From Eriocheir sinensis (taxonomy: Eukaryota; Arthropoda; Malacostraca; Decapoda; Varunidae), in NCBI RefSeq assembly GCF_024679095.1, contig NC_066534.1, positions 16,470,163-16,534,162 on the forward strand: DNA of 64,000 bases, in the 5' to 3' direction. The position numbers and the translations under genes were made by a program. The stretch's first letter is position 1; each line of letters starts with the position of its first letter. Below are positions 1 through 11,879 of the stretch, piece by piece. Below the pieces are notes generated by a model. That model was not told the DNA's origin. It saw only the letters and a list, made by a program, of their open reading frames with translations, and ran no database searches.

Positions 1-58
1 CTTCTTTTTCATTCCACCGACCTCCACCCCATCCCCTCCCTTCTACCCATGTATCCAA

Positions 59-97
59 CCGCCCTGTTGCAGACTCCTTACGTTCTTATGTTCTTAC
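59..97 (+). repeat. Dispersed short repeat (copy 1)
   Basis: The core TTGCAGACTCCTTACGTTCT recurs with its flank at 58180-58217. The same orientation and sharp ends suggest a fragment of an interspersed element. Confidence 0.6.
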
Positions 98-420
98 GTT
101 TTTAATAGCGGTGTGACATTAACGCATATACCTCTTTCTCCTCTATATCGCCTCTCCCCACACACGGCTGCTGGAACACTACAACACAATGACCTCCCAG
201 ACCATCCCCAGTGCCCGCCAACAGTAGAGTATTCGCCTAATTGTATATAAAAGGTTAATTCCTCGACAACGCTATACACGGGAAATATTTCACGGGTGGT
301 AATTATATCTCTAAAGTGGTGGGAATTACAGCAATTATTCGATTCGTATCTATTGGAATGGTTATATTATTATCAAAGGGCGCTGTGGAGTTTGAATTTG
401 ATTGTTGGTGGCGCTCCTTG
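98..420. other. Unremarkable non-repetitive stretch
   Basis: Mixed composition with no supported coding potential; short open frames here lack recognisable similarity. Confidence 0.5.
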
Positions 421-1343
421 GTTCTCCCCGTCCTTCCTCCCTTACCCCTTAACTTTTCTCCCCTTCTCTCCTTTCTTTCTTCTCCCCTTCCTCTTCTTCT
501 CTCATCTCCCAACCTCCTTTGTTTTTGTCCTTCCTATATATTCCCCTTCCTCCCCCTCCTCTCCCTATTCCTTTACTTCTCCTCTTCCTTTCCCTTTAAC
601 TTCTCTCCTCTCCCTTTTCTGTCCCTCAATTTCCATCCTACTTTGCACCTTCGTATATGCTCCCTCCTCCCCTTTCTCCCCTTTCTCTTCTTCTCCCTGT
701 TCCCTTTGTCCTCCTCCTCCCCTCTCCCCATCCTGTCTCCTTCTTCCCCTTCTCTTTCTCTTATCTTCCAAACCTCTTTGCATTTCTCCTTCCTATATAT
801 TCCCTCCTCCTCTTCCTCTTCTCTCTTCTCCTTATCCCTTCAGTTCTCCTCTTCCCTTACCATTTAATCTCCTCCTCCTCCCTCCATTCCTTCTCCTTCC
901 CCTTTCTTTCCTTCATCTTCCACTTTACTTCACATCTATCCTCCTATCCACGCTCTACTTTCCCCCATCATCTCAATCCTCTCCACTCGCTTCCATTCCT
1001 CAAGTCCACCCAAGATCGTTATTCCACCTACATCCACCTGTAGTCACCATCATCCTCTACCCAACCACTGCTCCCTTTCTCTTCCACTTTCCCTCCACTC
1101 TTCCCCTTCCCTTCCACTCATCTCCACCCACTTCACTCTTCCTCTCTCCACCCATCTCCCTCCTCCCTCTTATCTCCTTTCTCCCTAATTCCACCAAACT
1201 CCACTTGCTTCCACTGTCATCTTTTACCTAACCACTGCTTCTCTTCTCTACCCCTTCCCTCACCCCCCCTTCCCACTCACTACCATCCCCCTCCCTTCCT
1301 TCCTTCCTTCCTCCTCCTCACCCCCTCTTCTCTATCTCTCCAA

Positions 1344-1416
<73 letters not shown>

Positions 1417-1648
1417 CTCCTTCCTTCCTTCCTCCTCCTCCCCTCCTCTCTCTACCTCCAATCCCCTCTCCCTTCCCGCCTTCCTCCCCCTCATCCCTTC
1501 CTCTCTATATCTCCAATCCCCTCTTCCTCCATGCCTTCCTCCCCCTCCCCCTTCCTCTCTCCATCTCCCATCCCCTCTGCCTTCCTACCTTCACCCCCTC
1601 CCTCTCTCTCTTTCCCTCTCCATTTCCGCCGCCCCCCCCCCCCCCCCC
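421..1648. repeat. Polypyrimidine tract with (CT)n and poly(C)
   Basis: The + strand is overwhelmingly C/T for 1.2 kb. It contains a (CT)n of about 65 bp at 1348-1412 and a C17 run at 1632-1648. The 311-codon open frame across it is S/P/L/F low complexity and is not treated as a gene. Confidence 0.9.
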
Positions 1649-1904
1649 AGCGTCGTGTCTGGTTACAAAAGCATTTAATTAACACCGTCCAAACGCGCGC
1701 CGTCTAAAGGCAAACACAAGCCTCGCCGCCCCGACCAGACCGCAACCGCCGGACGGGAAAATCATTATTGTTATTATTATTGGGTGTAACGCAAACCACG
1801 GCAAAGAGAAGCTGCGGTTGGGGGAGAGAGGGGGTGGGAGGGAGGGAGGAGGAGGGGGAGGGAGTGTATCATGTAGCTTAAACGAAATGAAATATACCCA
1901 CACG

Positions 1905-1905
<1 letters not shown>

Positions 1906-1954
<49 letters not shown>
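1906..1954. repeat. (CA)n microsatellite
   Basis: Nearly 50 bp of CA. Confidence 0.97.
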
Positions 1955-1955
<1 letters not shown>

Positions 1956-1994
1956 TCTCTCTCGTTATGCATTTATCTGTCAATTCATCAGTCT

Positions 1995-2500
1995 ATCTAT
2001 CTATCTCTCTCCCCCAGTACAGACCCCAGTGCCCTCCCCCAAGCGTCTACCCTCCTCCCCATCTCAGCAATACCCAAGATTTAACCTCAGACCACCCCCA
2101 AGCAGGTATACTTCCCCCCAGCCTCTACAGGACCCCAGTCCACACCCATCTCACCTACTGATAGTACGCCCCTTAAACCACCCCAGTAGGCTACACCACA
2201 GATACCCACATGAGTCAAAAGTACCCCAGCAAGATCCCAGACCATCCCCAGTTCACCCCAGATAGCCACATTCACCCAAAGTACCCCAGTAGACTCCAAA
2301 CCGCCTTAAGCACACTCCAAGCACCCATAAACGTTCCCCTAGTTCCCCAGTATACCCCAGGAAGCCCAAAAAGCCCCAATCCCCCAGCAAACCCCCAGGA
2401 TGCCCAATATACACCCCGAAGCAACCTCAAGTCCCCAGTAACACCTTGTAACATACACATGCATCTCCAGCTCCCCCAGCCCCAACCCCAGTAACCCAGG
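1995..2500. repeat. Degenerate CCCCAGTA-type minisatellite
   Basis: Irregularly spaced ACCCCAGTA, CCCCCAG and TACCCCAG words fill the segment. The same words return at 2801-2970, ending in C-runs. Confidence 0.75.
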
Positions 2501-2800
2501 CTCCCCCCTCGCAGTTCTTCAGTAAACCCTAGAGAGAGTGGTCACCGTGTGGGCGTGGTGAGAGCGAGGACCTAGACCGGAAGATTACCTACATGCTGTC
2601 CAGATCTTCAAGCAACCCTAACTTCAGCGATTTCACTCAAACGGAGCACCGGGGGGCAGCATGGGCCAAGAAAGAGTCATGCATCACGGCAACCACTATA
2701 AATAACATTCGCCTGCGCCACTAACAGGCTGGGGTCGTCCAAGAGATCCCTCGAGCGATCCTTCCGGCACTATAAACAGAACCTAAAAAAAAAGAGCGTC
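2501..2800. other. Non-repetitive spacer inside minisatellite region
   Basis: Mixed-composition sequence between two blocks of the CCCCAGTA minisatellite. No coding signal seen. Confidence 0.5.
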
Positions 2801-2970
2801 CCCGGTACCCCCCAGTTCCCCCAGTAACCCAGCCCGCAGTACCCCAGTAAAACCCCGGTACTCCAAGTATCCTCCCAGAAACAACCTTGAGCCCCCAGTA
2901 ACATCCCTTGGCAACAAACACACATACACACACATCCCCCCCCCCCCCCCAGTAACTCAGGCCCCTCAGC
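2801..2970. repeat. Second block of CCCCAGTA minisatellite
   Basis: Repeated GTACCCCAGTAA, CCCAGTAAC and similar words, with a C13 run near 2938. Confidence 0.7.
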
Positions 2971-3210
2971 AGCCTCCGCCACGCCACTAACACGCCCACT
3001 TAGATTACCCAAACACCCCTCCTCGCACATCCTTAATCTCCCTGCACATGTTCCCTCCCACGCCCTGCCCTCCCTCCCCCTTCCCCTTCCACGCCCCCCT
3101 GCCTTCCCTCCCCTCCCTCCCCTGCCCTGCTTGCCTCCCTCCCCCACGCCCTTAAGAAAACAAAGCCCAACACACGCCCCTTTTACGCCCTAACGCCCCT
3201 CCATGTCTCG

Positions 3211-3720
3211 TGTGAAAGGAAGAGAAGCAGAAGAGAGGGAAAGAAAGAAAAAGGGAAGACCAGAGGAAAGGGAGGTTGATAAAAAGGGAAGTGAGGAGGA
3301 GGGAGGAGGGGAAATAAAGATGCAATAACGCCTCGTGTGAAAGGGAGGAAGAGGGAGAGAATGGAGGAAAGCAGGGAAGGGAGAGAAACAGAAAAATGAG
3401 GAAAAGAATGAAAGGAAGACTAGAGAAAAGGGAGGAGGGAAAAAAGGGAAAGTGAGGAGGGAAATAAGATGCAAGGAAGGAAGGAAGAGGGAAGGGAGGA
3501 AGGGAAAGAGGAATGAATGAATGAATGAAGGAAGGAAGGGAGAGGGAAGGGAGAGGGAAGGAAGGGAGGGAGGGAGAAATGAATGAAGGAAGGGAGGAAA
3601 GAGGAAAGGACAAAAAAGGATGATAGGAGGAGAGAGATAGAAGAGAGACGAAGAAAGAGGAAGGAGGAGAGAGAGAAAGGGTGCTGAAAGAAACGGACAG
3701 AATGAGAAAAAAAAAGAAAA
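3211..3720. repeat. Polypurine tract
   Basis: About 500 bp of A/G on the + strand with GGAA, GAAT and AGGGAG substructure, ending next to a (CT)n. Confidence 0.85.
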
Positions 3721-3724
3721 ACTA

Positions 3725-3727
<3 letters not shown>

Positions 3728-3780
<53 letters not shown>
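3728..3780. repeat. (CT)n microsatellite
   Basis: About 53 bp of pure CT. It switches purine/pyrimidine strand relative to the preceding polypurine tract. Confidence 0.97.
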
Positions 3781-3783
<3 letters not shown>

Positions 3784-3894
3784 GTCTCATCCAGGCCGGG
3801 TAGTGAAGGAGAAAATTAAGGATGATGGATGTCGAGGTTTCGTCTTCCAGTCTGTCACACAAACCCATCTTGCTCCGACAACCTCCTATACAAG

Positions 3895-4815
3895 CTCCCC
3901 TCTCCCCTCTCCTCCCCTCTCTCCCCTTCCCTTCTCTCCCCTCCTCTCCCCTCACTCCCCTTCCCTTCTCTCCCTCTCCTCCCCTCTCTCCCCTTCTCTT
4001 CTCTCCCCTCCCGGCTCCTTCCTCCCTTCTTTCTCCTCTGTTCTTTTCTCTATCTTCCTTCTTTTCCTCACCCCCAACCCTCCTTCCTTCTCCCCTTTAT
4101 TCCTTCCCTCCTCTCCCCTCTCCCCTTCTCTTCCCTCCCCGCTCGTTCCTCCCTCCTTTCTTCTCAGTCCTTTTCTCTATCTTCCTTCTTTTCCTCACCC
4201 CCAGCCCACCTTCCTTCTCCCTTTTATTCCTTCCCTCCTCTCCCCTCCTTAATCTACCCTGTCTCGAATTCTTCCCTCCCCTCTCTCTCTCCCCTTTTCC
4301 CCTCTCCCCTTCTATCTCCCCTTTCCTTCTTCTCTCTCCCCTCCTCCTTTCCCTCTACCACCCTCTCGTCCCTCCTTCCTCTTCCCTCTCCCCATCTCTG
4401 TTATCTCTCCTCCTTTCCTCCCCTTTTCTTCTCTCCCTCTTCTCCTTCCCTCCACTCTCTTCCTCTTCCCTCTCTCCCTTACCTCCCTCTTCCTCCATCT
4501 CAAGTATATCCCCTCATTTCCTCCCTTCTCTTCTTCTTCTCTCCTTTCCTCTTCTCTCCCCTCTATCCTTCTCCCTCTACCCTTCACTCCCCTATCTTCC
4601 CTGCACACTCTCTCTCCCCTTCAATCCCCTCACTCCCTCTTCTCTCTCTCTTTCTCTTCCTTCCCTCTCCCCTCCCTCCCTTTCACCTCTCTCCCTCTCC
4701 GCTACACTCAGCTCCCTACCCTCTCTCTTTTCTCTCTCCCTCTTCCTCCATCTCCCGTATATCCCCCCCCCCCTCCCCTCCCTTCTCTACCTCCCTCCCA
4801 CCCTTTCTCTTCCCC
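3895..4815. repeat. Polypyrimidine tract with internal duplication
   Basis: More than 900 bp of C/T on the + strand. A ~110-bp segment (CTCCTTTCTTCTC...TTCCTTCTTTTCC) is repeated near 4020 and 4150. Two overlapping >370-codon frames here are pure S/P/L low complexity. Confidence 0.85.
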
Positions 4816-5017
4816 TCTCGACTAAGCTGCTCCATCGAAATAGCTTCCAAGAATATTATAATGACCTCCTGTCTTCGGCGGAGAATTATTTTGTGGTGGA
4901 TCGAGAGGCAGGAAGAGGAGGAGGAGGAGGAGGAGGAGGAGGGGTGGTGACGGAGGAGAAATGAAGGTATAGATGAATTGGTGAAGGAAAGTAGGTATTG
5001 AGGAGGAGGAGGAGGAG

Positions 5018-5148
<131 letters not shown>

Positions 5149-5283
5149 GTATGCAAGGGAGATATTTATATTTCCAGAGATTTCGCTCCTAAATTCACGG
5201 CGGAAAGGTGGAGGGAAAGTTTAGGGAGGCGGGGAAATTGCTTGAGGGAGGAGAGATATATTGAGATTGGCTCTGCTTGTGTA

Positions 5284-5324
5284 GGGGCGAGGGGCGGGGC
5301 GGGGCGGGGCGGGGCGGGGCGGGG
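5284..5324. repeat. (GGGGC)n repeat
   Basis: Six consecutive GGGGC units plus flanking GGGGCGA and GGGGTAGGG. This gives many G4 runs on the + strand, so G-quadruplex formation is plausible. It also supplies GC-box-like GGGGCGGGG words. Confidence 0.95.
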
Positions 5325-5399
5325 TAGGGTAAGGAGAGGGCGTGGGAGAGGAAGGCGAGGGCGTGGGAAAATGGGAGTTATATTTAAAGGGAAGAGTTA

Positions 5400-5787
5400 C
5401 ATTTAAAGGAAATATTATCACTCAAAAAGGAATGATTATATTGAAGTCAAAATATATCTCGAGATGAATGAATTGTATTTGAAGAGGAAAAAAAATATAT
5501 AAGAGAATAATATTTAGAGAAGAAAAAAAACTATGTAAAGGGAAAAAAATATATATATACAACGAAAAAAAAGACGTAGAATGAATGAATTATAGTTAAA
5601 AAAATAATAATTGTAGATATATAAAAAAATGGATGAAATATTGATAAGTTGACGGAGATATACATATGATACATTATAATTTGATATATATTTAATCTAT
5701 TGAAATTTCTATGACAATTAATCTATTTATTTATCGATTATCTATATTCATTCATCTAATTACTCACCTCTTAACTAATTCACTAAT
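5400..5787. other. AT-rich non-coding stretch
   Basis: A-rich then TA-rich sequence with many ATATAT and ATCTAT words. No coding signal seen. Confidence 0.6.
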
Positions 5788-6105
5788 GGATTTTGAGAAG
5801 AGAAGGGTGAGAAATAGGAGCATAGGAATTCAAAGAGGAGAAAGAAGAGGATGAGAAAGGGATTTTGAGAAGAGAAGGGAGAGAAATAGGAGCATAGGAA
5901 TTCAAAGAGGAGAAAGAAGATTTTGAGAAAGGGATTTTGAGAAGAGAAGGGTGAAAAATCTGAGCATAGGAATTCAAAGAGGAGAAAGAAGATTTTGAGA
6001 AAGGGATTTTGAGAAGAGAAGGGTGAAAAATCGGAGCATAGGAATTCAAAGAGGAGAAAGAAGATTTTGAGAAAGGGATTTTGAGAAGAGAAGGGTGAAA
6101 ATAGA
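5788..6105. repeat. 72-bp tandem repeat, ~4.4 copies
   Basis: GGATTTTGAGAAGAGAAGGG starts at 5788, 5860, 5932, 6004 and 6076, exactly 72 bp apart. Because 72 is a multiple of 3, the minus strand reads as a 111-codon frame of 24-residue repeats, but nothing else suggests a gene. Confidence 0.95.
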
Positions 6106-6347
6106 ACCAAAAAGAGGCTGGGAAGGTATGTACGCGGGTTAAAGCAATGGTATAACCCTCATCCGGGAATTAAGACTTGACAGGCTTGAAATTAAACCGA
6201 GGCACCATAGAATTATTTTATTATTATTATTTATTGCTTGGTTCGTTTTGGGCATTGCATGAACACGCCAAAGTTTATTCCGCCACTAAATGTTCATCGT
6301 ATTGCTAACAGAGTCATTTGTTTACCTTTTTGTGGGCCAGGTGGGAG

Positions 6348-6350
<3 letters not shown>

Positions 6351-6400
<50 letters not shown>

Positions 6401-6446
6401 GTATTCATTTCTGCTTTTCCTTCTACGATTTTGTCTTTAGCGAAGT

Positions 6447-6517
<71 letters not shown>
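6351..6517. repeat. Inverted (CT)n ... (GA)n pair
   Basis: A ~47-bp CT tract (6351-6397) and a ~67-bp AG tract (6451-6517) are separated by ~53 bp of unique sequence. The arms are complementary and could form a long hairpin. Confidence 0.95.
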
Positions 6518-6521
<4 letters not shown>

Positions 6522-6656
6522 ACAAGAACACTGCAATACTACTGATATTTGAGCCATAATTTAATTTCGTCTCAACGGGAAAGAGAAAAAGATTAATTAG
6601 TGAAGCAAATAATGAATTAAATTTCCCATTACTTGTGCGTTTCCGAGTACAAAGAG

Positions 6657-6846
6657 GTCAGTCAGTCAGTCAGTCAGTCAGTCAGTCAGTCAGTCAGTCA
6701 GTCAGTCAGTCAGTCAGTCAGTCAGTCAGTCAGTCAGTCAGTCAGTCAGTCAGTCAGTCAGTCAGTCAGTCAGTCAGGAAGGAAGGAAGTCAGGTAGTCA
6801 GTCAGTCAGTCAGTCAGTCAGTCAGTCAGTCAGTCAGTCAGTCAGT

Positions 6847-6923
<77 letters not shown>
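6657..6923. repeat. (GTCA)n-(GTCA)n-(CT)n compound microsatellite
   Basis: (GTCA)n spans 6657-6776, a GGAA/GTCAGGTA interruption follows, then (GTCA)n to 6850 and (CT)n to 6923. The tetramer reads as repeated SVSQ/QSVS in an open frame; I regard this as repeat translation. Confidence 0.97.
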
Positions 6924-6926
<3 letters not shown>

Positions 6927-6929
6927 CAT

Positions 6930-7260
6930 TACTTTTTTTTTCCTCCCTCTACTCTCCTTTCCCTCCCTTCTCCCTAATTCGGTCTTCCAATTTTTCTCTT
7001 CTATCTCCCATTTCTTCCTCTCTTCTCTCTTCCTCCCTCTCGTCTTCAACTGCCTCTTCCTCTTCTCTCCACTCTCACATCAATCCCTCCTTCCCTTTCT
7101 CCCTCACTCCAATACATCCTCACTCTCTCCTCTCCTCTGTCTTCCATCACTCCTTCCCTCCCTTCCTTCCTCCTTCCCTCTTCCCTTCAATGCGCCCACA
7201 CGCTAACCCAACTTTCATCCCTCTCTCCCTCCTCCCCCTCCCTCCATCCCTCTCTCAGGT
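6930..7260. repeat. Polypyrimidine tract
   Basis: C/T-rich on the + strand with CCTTCC and CTCTCC words. Confidence 0.75.
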
Positions 7261-7370
7261 GCAATTCGGGTCCGGCAACAATGCAGAGTCGCCCTCACCT
7301 CACCTGTCCACCGCTCCAATTAACGTGTCGGGGCTAAGAAGGGCGACCTGTGTGTGTGTCTGCTCAGGTG
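7261..7370. other. Non-repetitive GC-balanced island
   Basis: Unique sequence with retained CpGs and CCAATTAACG, ending at a short GT run. A candidate regulatory island by composition only. Confidence 0.3.
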
Positions 7371-7557
7371 ACTAATGGAAGCGTGAGGGGGGGGAGGAGA
7401 GGGGAGGGAGGGAGGGGGGAGTGGGAGGAGAGGGAATACAGGTGAAAGGGAACGATGGGAGGGTAAGGAGAAATGGTGTGTGTGTGAAAGGGGTTAGGGA
7501 AAGAATAGGGAGATAGATAGATGGATGGATAGATAGATAGAAGGAAAAAAGATGGGT

Positions 7558-7604
7558 ACTACTACTACTACTACTACTACTGTAACAACAACAACAACAA
7601 CAGC
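7558..7604. repeat. (ACT)n and (AAC)n microsatellites
   Basis: About eight ACT units followed by about six AAC units. Confidence 0.95.
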
Positions 7605-7611
7605 AACATAC

Positions 7612-7960
7612 TAAATGGTGGTTTGTATAAGTCGACCGTTCACTCGCGCTGTGACTCAGTTGGGGAGTGTCTGGTTGCTAGTGACGAGGAGGTTAACTTT
7701 CTGAGTGTCTGGCGGGTGGACTTGCACCTAACCAGCGCACCGCCTTATTGAATGATGGCTTGTTTGCTGTTGTTCACTCACGCCCAGACTCAGTGGGGTG
7801 GTGAGAGGAACGTTAGCTGTCTGAGTGTCTGGCGGGTGGAATATCTTCAAACATATTCCCGACATATTTCGTTATTAAATGAGAGTTTGTTTGCTGTTGT
7901 TCACTCGCGTCAAGACTCAACAGGGATCTCTCTGGATGCTGCAATCACTTAATAAACCGT
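7612..7960. repeat. ~130-bp tandem repeat, three degenerate units
   Basis: GTTCACTC lies at 7638, 7772 and 7899. The units share CTGAGTGTCTGGCGGGTGGA and TTGTTTGCTGTTGTTCACTC. Confidence 0.85.
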
Positions 7961-7983
7961 TTATTATTATTATTATTATTATT

Positions 7984-8055
<72 letters not shown>
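7961..8055. repeat. (TTA)n(CA)n compound microsatellite
   Basis: About 25 bp of TTA followed by about 70 bp of CA. Confidence 0.97.
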
Positions 8056-8058
<3 letters not shown>

Positions 8059-8139
8059 CCCCTCTCCCACACACACAAAGAAACCCCACCCACCCACCCA
8101 CCCACATAAAGCCCCCCCTCCCCCAACCCACCCCCCTTC

Positions 8140-8265
8140 CAACTCCACACCTTGCCTCGCCGCCGCTAATGAGCCCACGCCCCGCCGCGCCAATCACACG
8201 CCTCCACGTCTAATCGCGGCCTAATAGGGATCATTAGCTTGACAGGGCGACTTGGCACCTGCAGA
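8140..8265. other. Non-repetitive island with CCAAT and TAAT words
   Basis: CpG-rich unique sequence with GCGCCAATCA, GCTAATGAGC, GTCTAATCGC and CATTAGC. It lies between a microsatellite and a polypurine tract. Regulatory role is inference. Confidence 0.35.
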
Positions 8266-9150
<885 letters not shown>

Positions 9151-9172
9151 CAACACATATTTTCCTGACGTC

Positions 9173-9226
<54 letters not shown>
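9173..9226. repeat. (CA)n microsatellite
   Basis: About 53 bp of CA. Confidence 0.97.
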
Positions 9227-9227
<1 letters not shown>

Positions 9228-9512
9228 GGTTCCTCTTCATTCCATTCCGAGTTTCAATCTTTTCTTTCTTCTTTTTTCTTCTTTTTTTCTCCTTTTTTCC
9301 CTCTACTCGCCATCCGTCATTCCGCCCCGTGCAAGAGAAAGGAGGAGGAGGAGGAGGAGGAGGGGGAAGGGGAAGGGGAGGACGGTTAATAAAGGTGCGG
9401 AAAATACAAAATGAAAGAAATAAAGAGAAAATGGAAAAGAAGAGAAGATAAATTAAAGATTAGGGGTGAAGGATGTGGCTAATGATGACGATAAGGAGGA
9501 GGAGGAAGAGGA

Positions 9513-9825
9513 AACATGGAAACATGCACTAGCAGGCAGCAGAAAGCCTGATGGCTCATTACAAGGCCGCCTGCTTTCAGTGATTTAATTAATCCGTTTG
9601 CTATTGGAGAGGCTTGCGGGAAGGATTAAAGCACTTGTGTACCTACTCTTGGATACGTTCAGTTCACTCCCGATGCAGCAAAGTGGCGATCAATGCGTTT
9701 CTTGAAGGAGTTGATGGTCTCTGCGCTAACCACTTCTGCAGGGAGGCTGTTCCAGTGGCGAACAACTCTATTCGAGAAATAACTCCTGCCGATGTCGGTA
9801 TTGCATCGCTTTGCTTGAATTGTTT
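9513..9825 (-). mobile_element. 3' end of a non-LTR retrotransposon (LINE), 5'-truncated
   Basis: On the minus strand, 9822-9659 encodes ~54 codons that end in a stop. They include RSYFSNRVVRH, HWNSLPAEVVSA and INSFKKRIDRHF. I recognise this HWN.LP..VV.A....FK..LD.H motif from the extreme C-terminus of arthropod jockey/CR1-type reverse transcriptase ORFs. About 145 bp of 3' UTR-like sequence follows to 9513. A TAA lies just upstream of the fragment and no RT catalytic core is present, so it is dead. Confidence 0.7.
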
Positions 9826-10495
9826 ATCCGGAAGGAAAAAAACAAAGCGTGAAAGTAAAGATGAAGAGAAGAGAGAAAACGCAATAAATGGAGGAGGAGG
9901 AGGAGGAGGGGAAGAAGGTTGAATAGGAGAGAAAAAAATATAAAGAAAATCGTGAAAAAAGGATGAAATAAGGCCAAAAAAAAAGAGAAGAAAGAGCAGG
10001 AGAAAAGGAATATGGAGAAAGAAAATAATGAGAAAAACGAAGCAAGACCCAAGACGAGAAAAAAGGAAAAAAAGAACAGAAAAAGGAAGAAGAGTAGGAG
10101 GAGGAGGAAGAGACGGAGGAGAAAGAGCAGGACGAAAGGGAGTAGGAGGAGGAGAAGGAGGAACAGACGGAGGACGAAGAGGAGTAGGAGGAAAAAAAGA
10201 CTAGAAAAAAGAAAAAACAAAAAGGGAACAGGAAAAGGAAGAGTAGGAGGAGGAGGAGGAGGAGGAGGAGGAGGAAGAAAAAAGAAAAGAGTTGCATGAG
10301 GAAGACAGGGACAGCAGGAGGACGAGACAGCAGAAGACTTGAAGCAGGGCAGAGCATGGCAGAAGCACCCCCCCTCCCCCCCCCCCCCCAACCCCTTCCT
10401 TTCCCTGCCTCGCCGTGTTCCTCCGCCCGTTGCTTCCATTTCAAGAGTTTTTCTTTATACAAAACCTTTTCAGAACAGTTATTGGATTAGTTTCT

Positions 10496-10576
<81 letters not shown>

Positions 10577-11054
10577 AGTGGAGGAATGAAAGAAAAGGAG
10601 AAAGACAACGAACACAAGAGGAAAGATAAAATAAATAGGTAAAGAGGATGAAGGAAGAGAGAAGGAAGAGAAGAGGAAGGAGGTAGAGAAAGAGAATGAT
10701 GGATAAGTGGAGAAGAGGAAAAAGAAGGAGGAAAGATGCAAGAAACAGATAAAAAAGAGAGGAAGAGGAGGAAGAGGAGAGGATGTTGGTAAGGAGGAGG
10801 AGGATGAGGGAGAAAAAAGGAGAGGAGAGGAGAGAAGAGAGAGGGAGGGAGAGAAAGAGGAGAGGTGTGGGAGTAGGCAAGTTCCTGAAGGGGAAATTGG
10901 AAGAGGAGGAGGAGGAGGAGGAGGAGGGGGAAAAAGAGGAAGAGGTGGAGGAGGAGAGGAAAAATCAGAGTACCAAGAGGAGAAAAATGATTACCAAGAG
11001 AGAGAGAGAGAGAGAGAGAGGGGGGGAGGGGGGGGAGGGAGGGGGGCACGAGGG

Positions 11055-11275
11055 ACATCCTGCCACTTCGGCCGCGTCCGGGAAATGAAAATACGACCAC
11101 CTGGGGACGACTTGAAGGATTGTGGAGGTAGTCGACGCGGCGAGGCAGAGGCGGCGGGGGAGGGGAAGGGGGGGGGGGGCTTGAGGGGGGGGAAGAGAGG
11201 GGGGTGCGGGGGGTTGTCTTGCGGGGCTGCAGCGGCGGGCAAGATGGGCTGAGGGTCTGAAGGGACTGATTTTTG
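11055..11275. other. GC-rich island within polypurine region
   Basis: Mixed, CpG-rich sequence with G-runs of 8 to 9; several G-quadruplex-like motifs. No gene supported. Confidence 0.4.
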
Positions 11276-11337
11276 AAACGTCTTGAGTGATGGAAGAGGA
11301 GGAGGAGGAGATGAGGGAAGGGTGGAAAAGGAGGAAA

Positions 11338-11530
11338 GGGTGCTAGAAGTGGAGGAAGAGGAAGAGATGAAGGCTGGGAAAGGGTGCTAGAAGTGGAGGA
11401 AAAGGTGGAGACTGGGAAAGGGTGCTAGAAGTGGAGGAAGAGGAAGAGATGAAGGCTGGGAGAGGGTGCTAGAAGTGGAGGAAGAGGAAGAGATGGAGGC
11501 TGGGAAAGGGTGCTAGAAGTGGAGGAGTTG
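11338..11530. repeat. ~44-bp tandem repeat, ~4.5 copies
   Basis: TGCTAGAAGTGGAGGA starts at 11341, 11385, 11423, 11467 and 11511 (spacing 44, 38, 44, 44). Confidence 0.95.
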
Positions 11531-11879
11531 AAGGGTGGAAGAAGGGTGGAAGGGATAATGGAATGACTACACAGGTGGAAGAGGAGGAGTAAGCGGAGGA
11601 AAAGCGGAAAAAAGGAAGAGGAAAGATAGGAGACGAGAAGAGAAGGGAATGGAAGGAGAGAAGAGGAAGGAGGCAGGAGGGAAAGAAAGAGAAAATGGAG
11701 GAAGGACTGAAAAGGGACGGAAGAGGAGAGAGAAAAGAAATAGGTAAAGAGGATGAGTGATGATGATGGTGGATAAGTGGAGAAGAGGAAAAAGGGGAAG
11801 AGGAGAGGTAAGAGGAGGAAGAGGAGAGGAAAGGAGAGGAGAGAAGAGAGAGGGAGGGAGAGAAAGAGGAGAGGTGGTA

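Larger units (their letters stand above)
9840..11540. repeat. Polypurine tract with (AG)n and GGA repeats
   Basis: Strongly A/G-rich on the + strand except for 10300-10495 and 11060-11280. It holds (GGA)n at ~10246-10275, (AG)n at 10497-10573 and (GGA)n at ~10905-10927. Frames on both strands are K/R/E or S/F/L low complexity. Confidence 0.85.

Noticed and set aside
5285..5324. GC-box promoter
   Set aside because: GC boxes arise from the GGGGC microsatellite and no start site or gene follows.
6635..7375. 246-codon frame with QSVS and SLSL repeats
   Set aside because: It is generated by (GTCA)n and (CT)n microsatellites and continues into low-complexity pyrimidine DNA.
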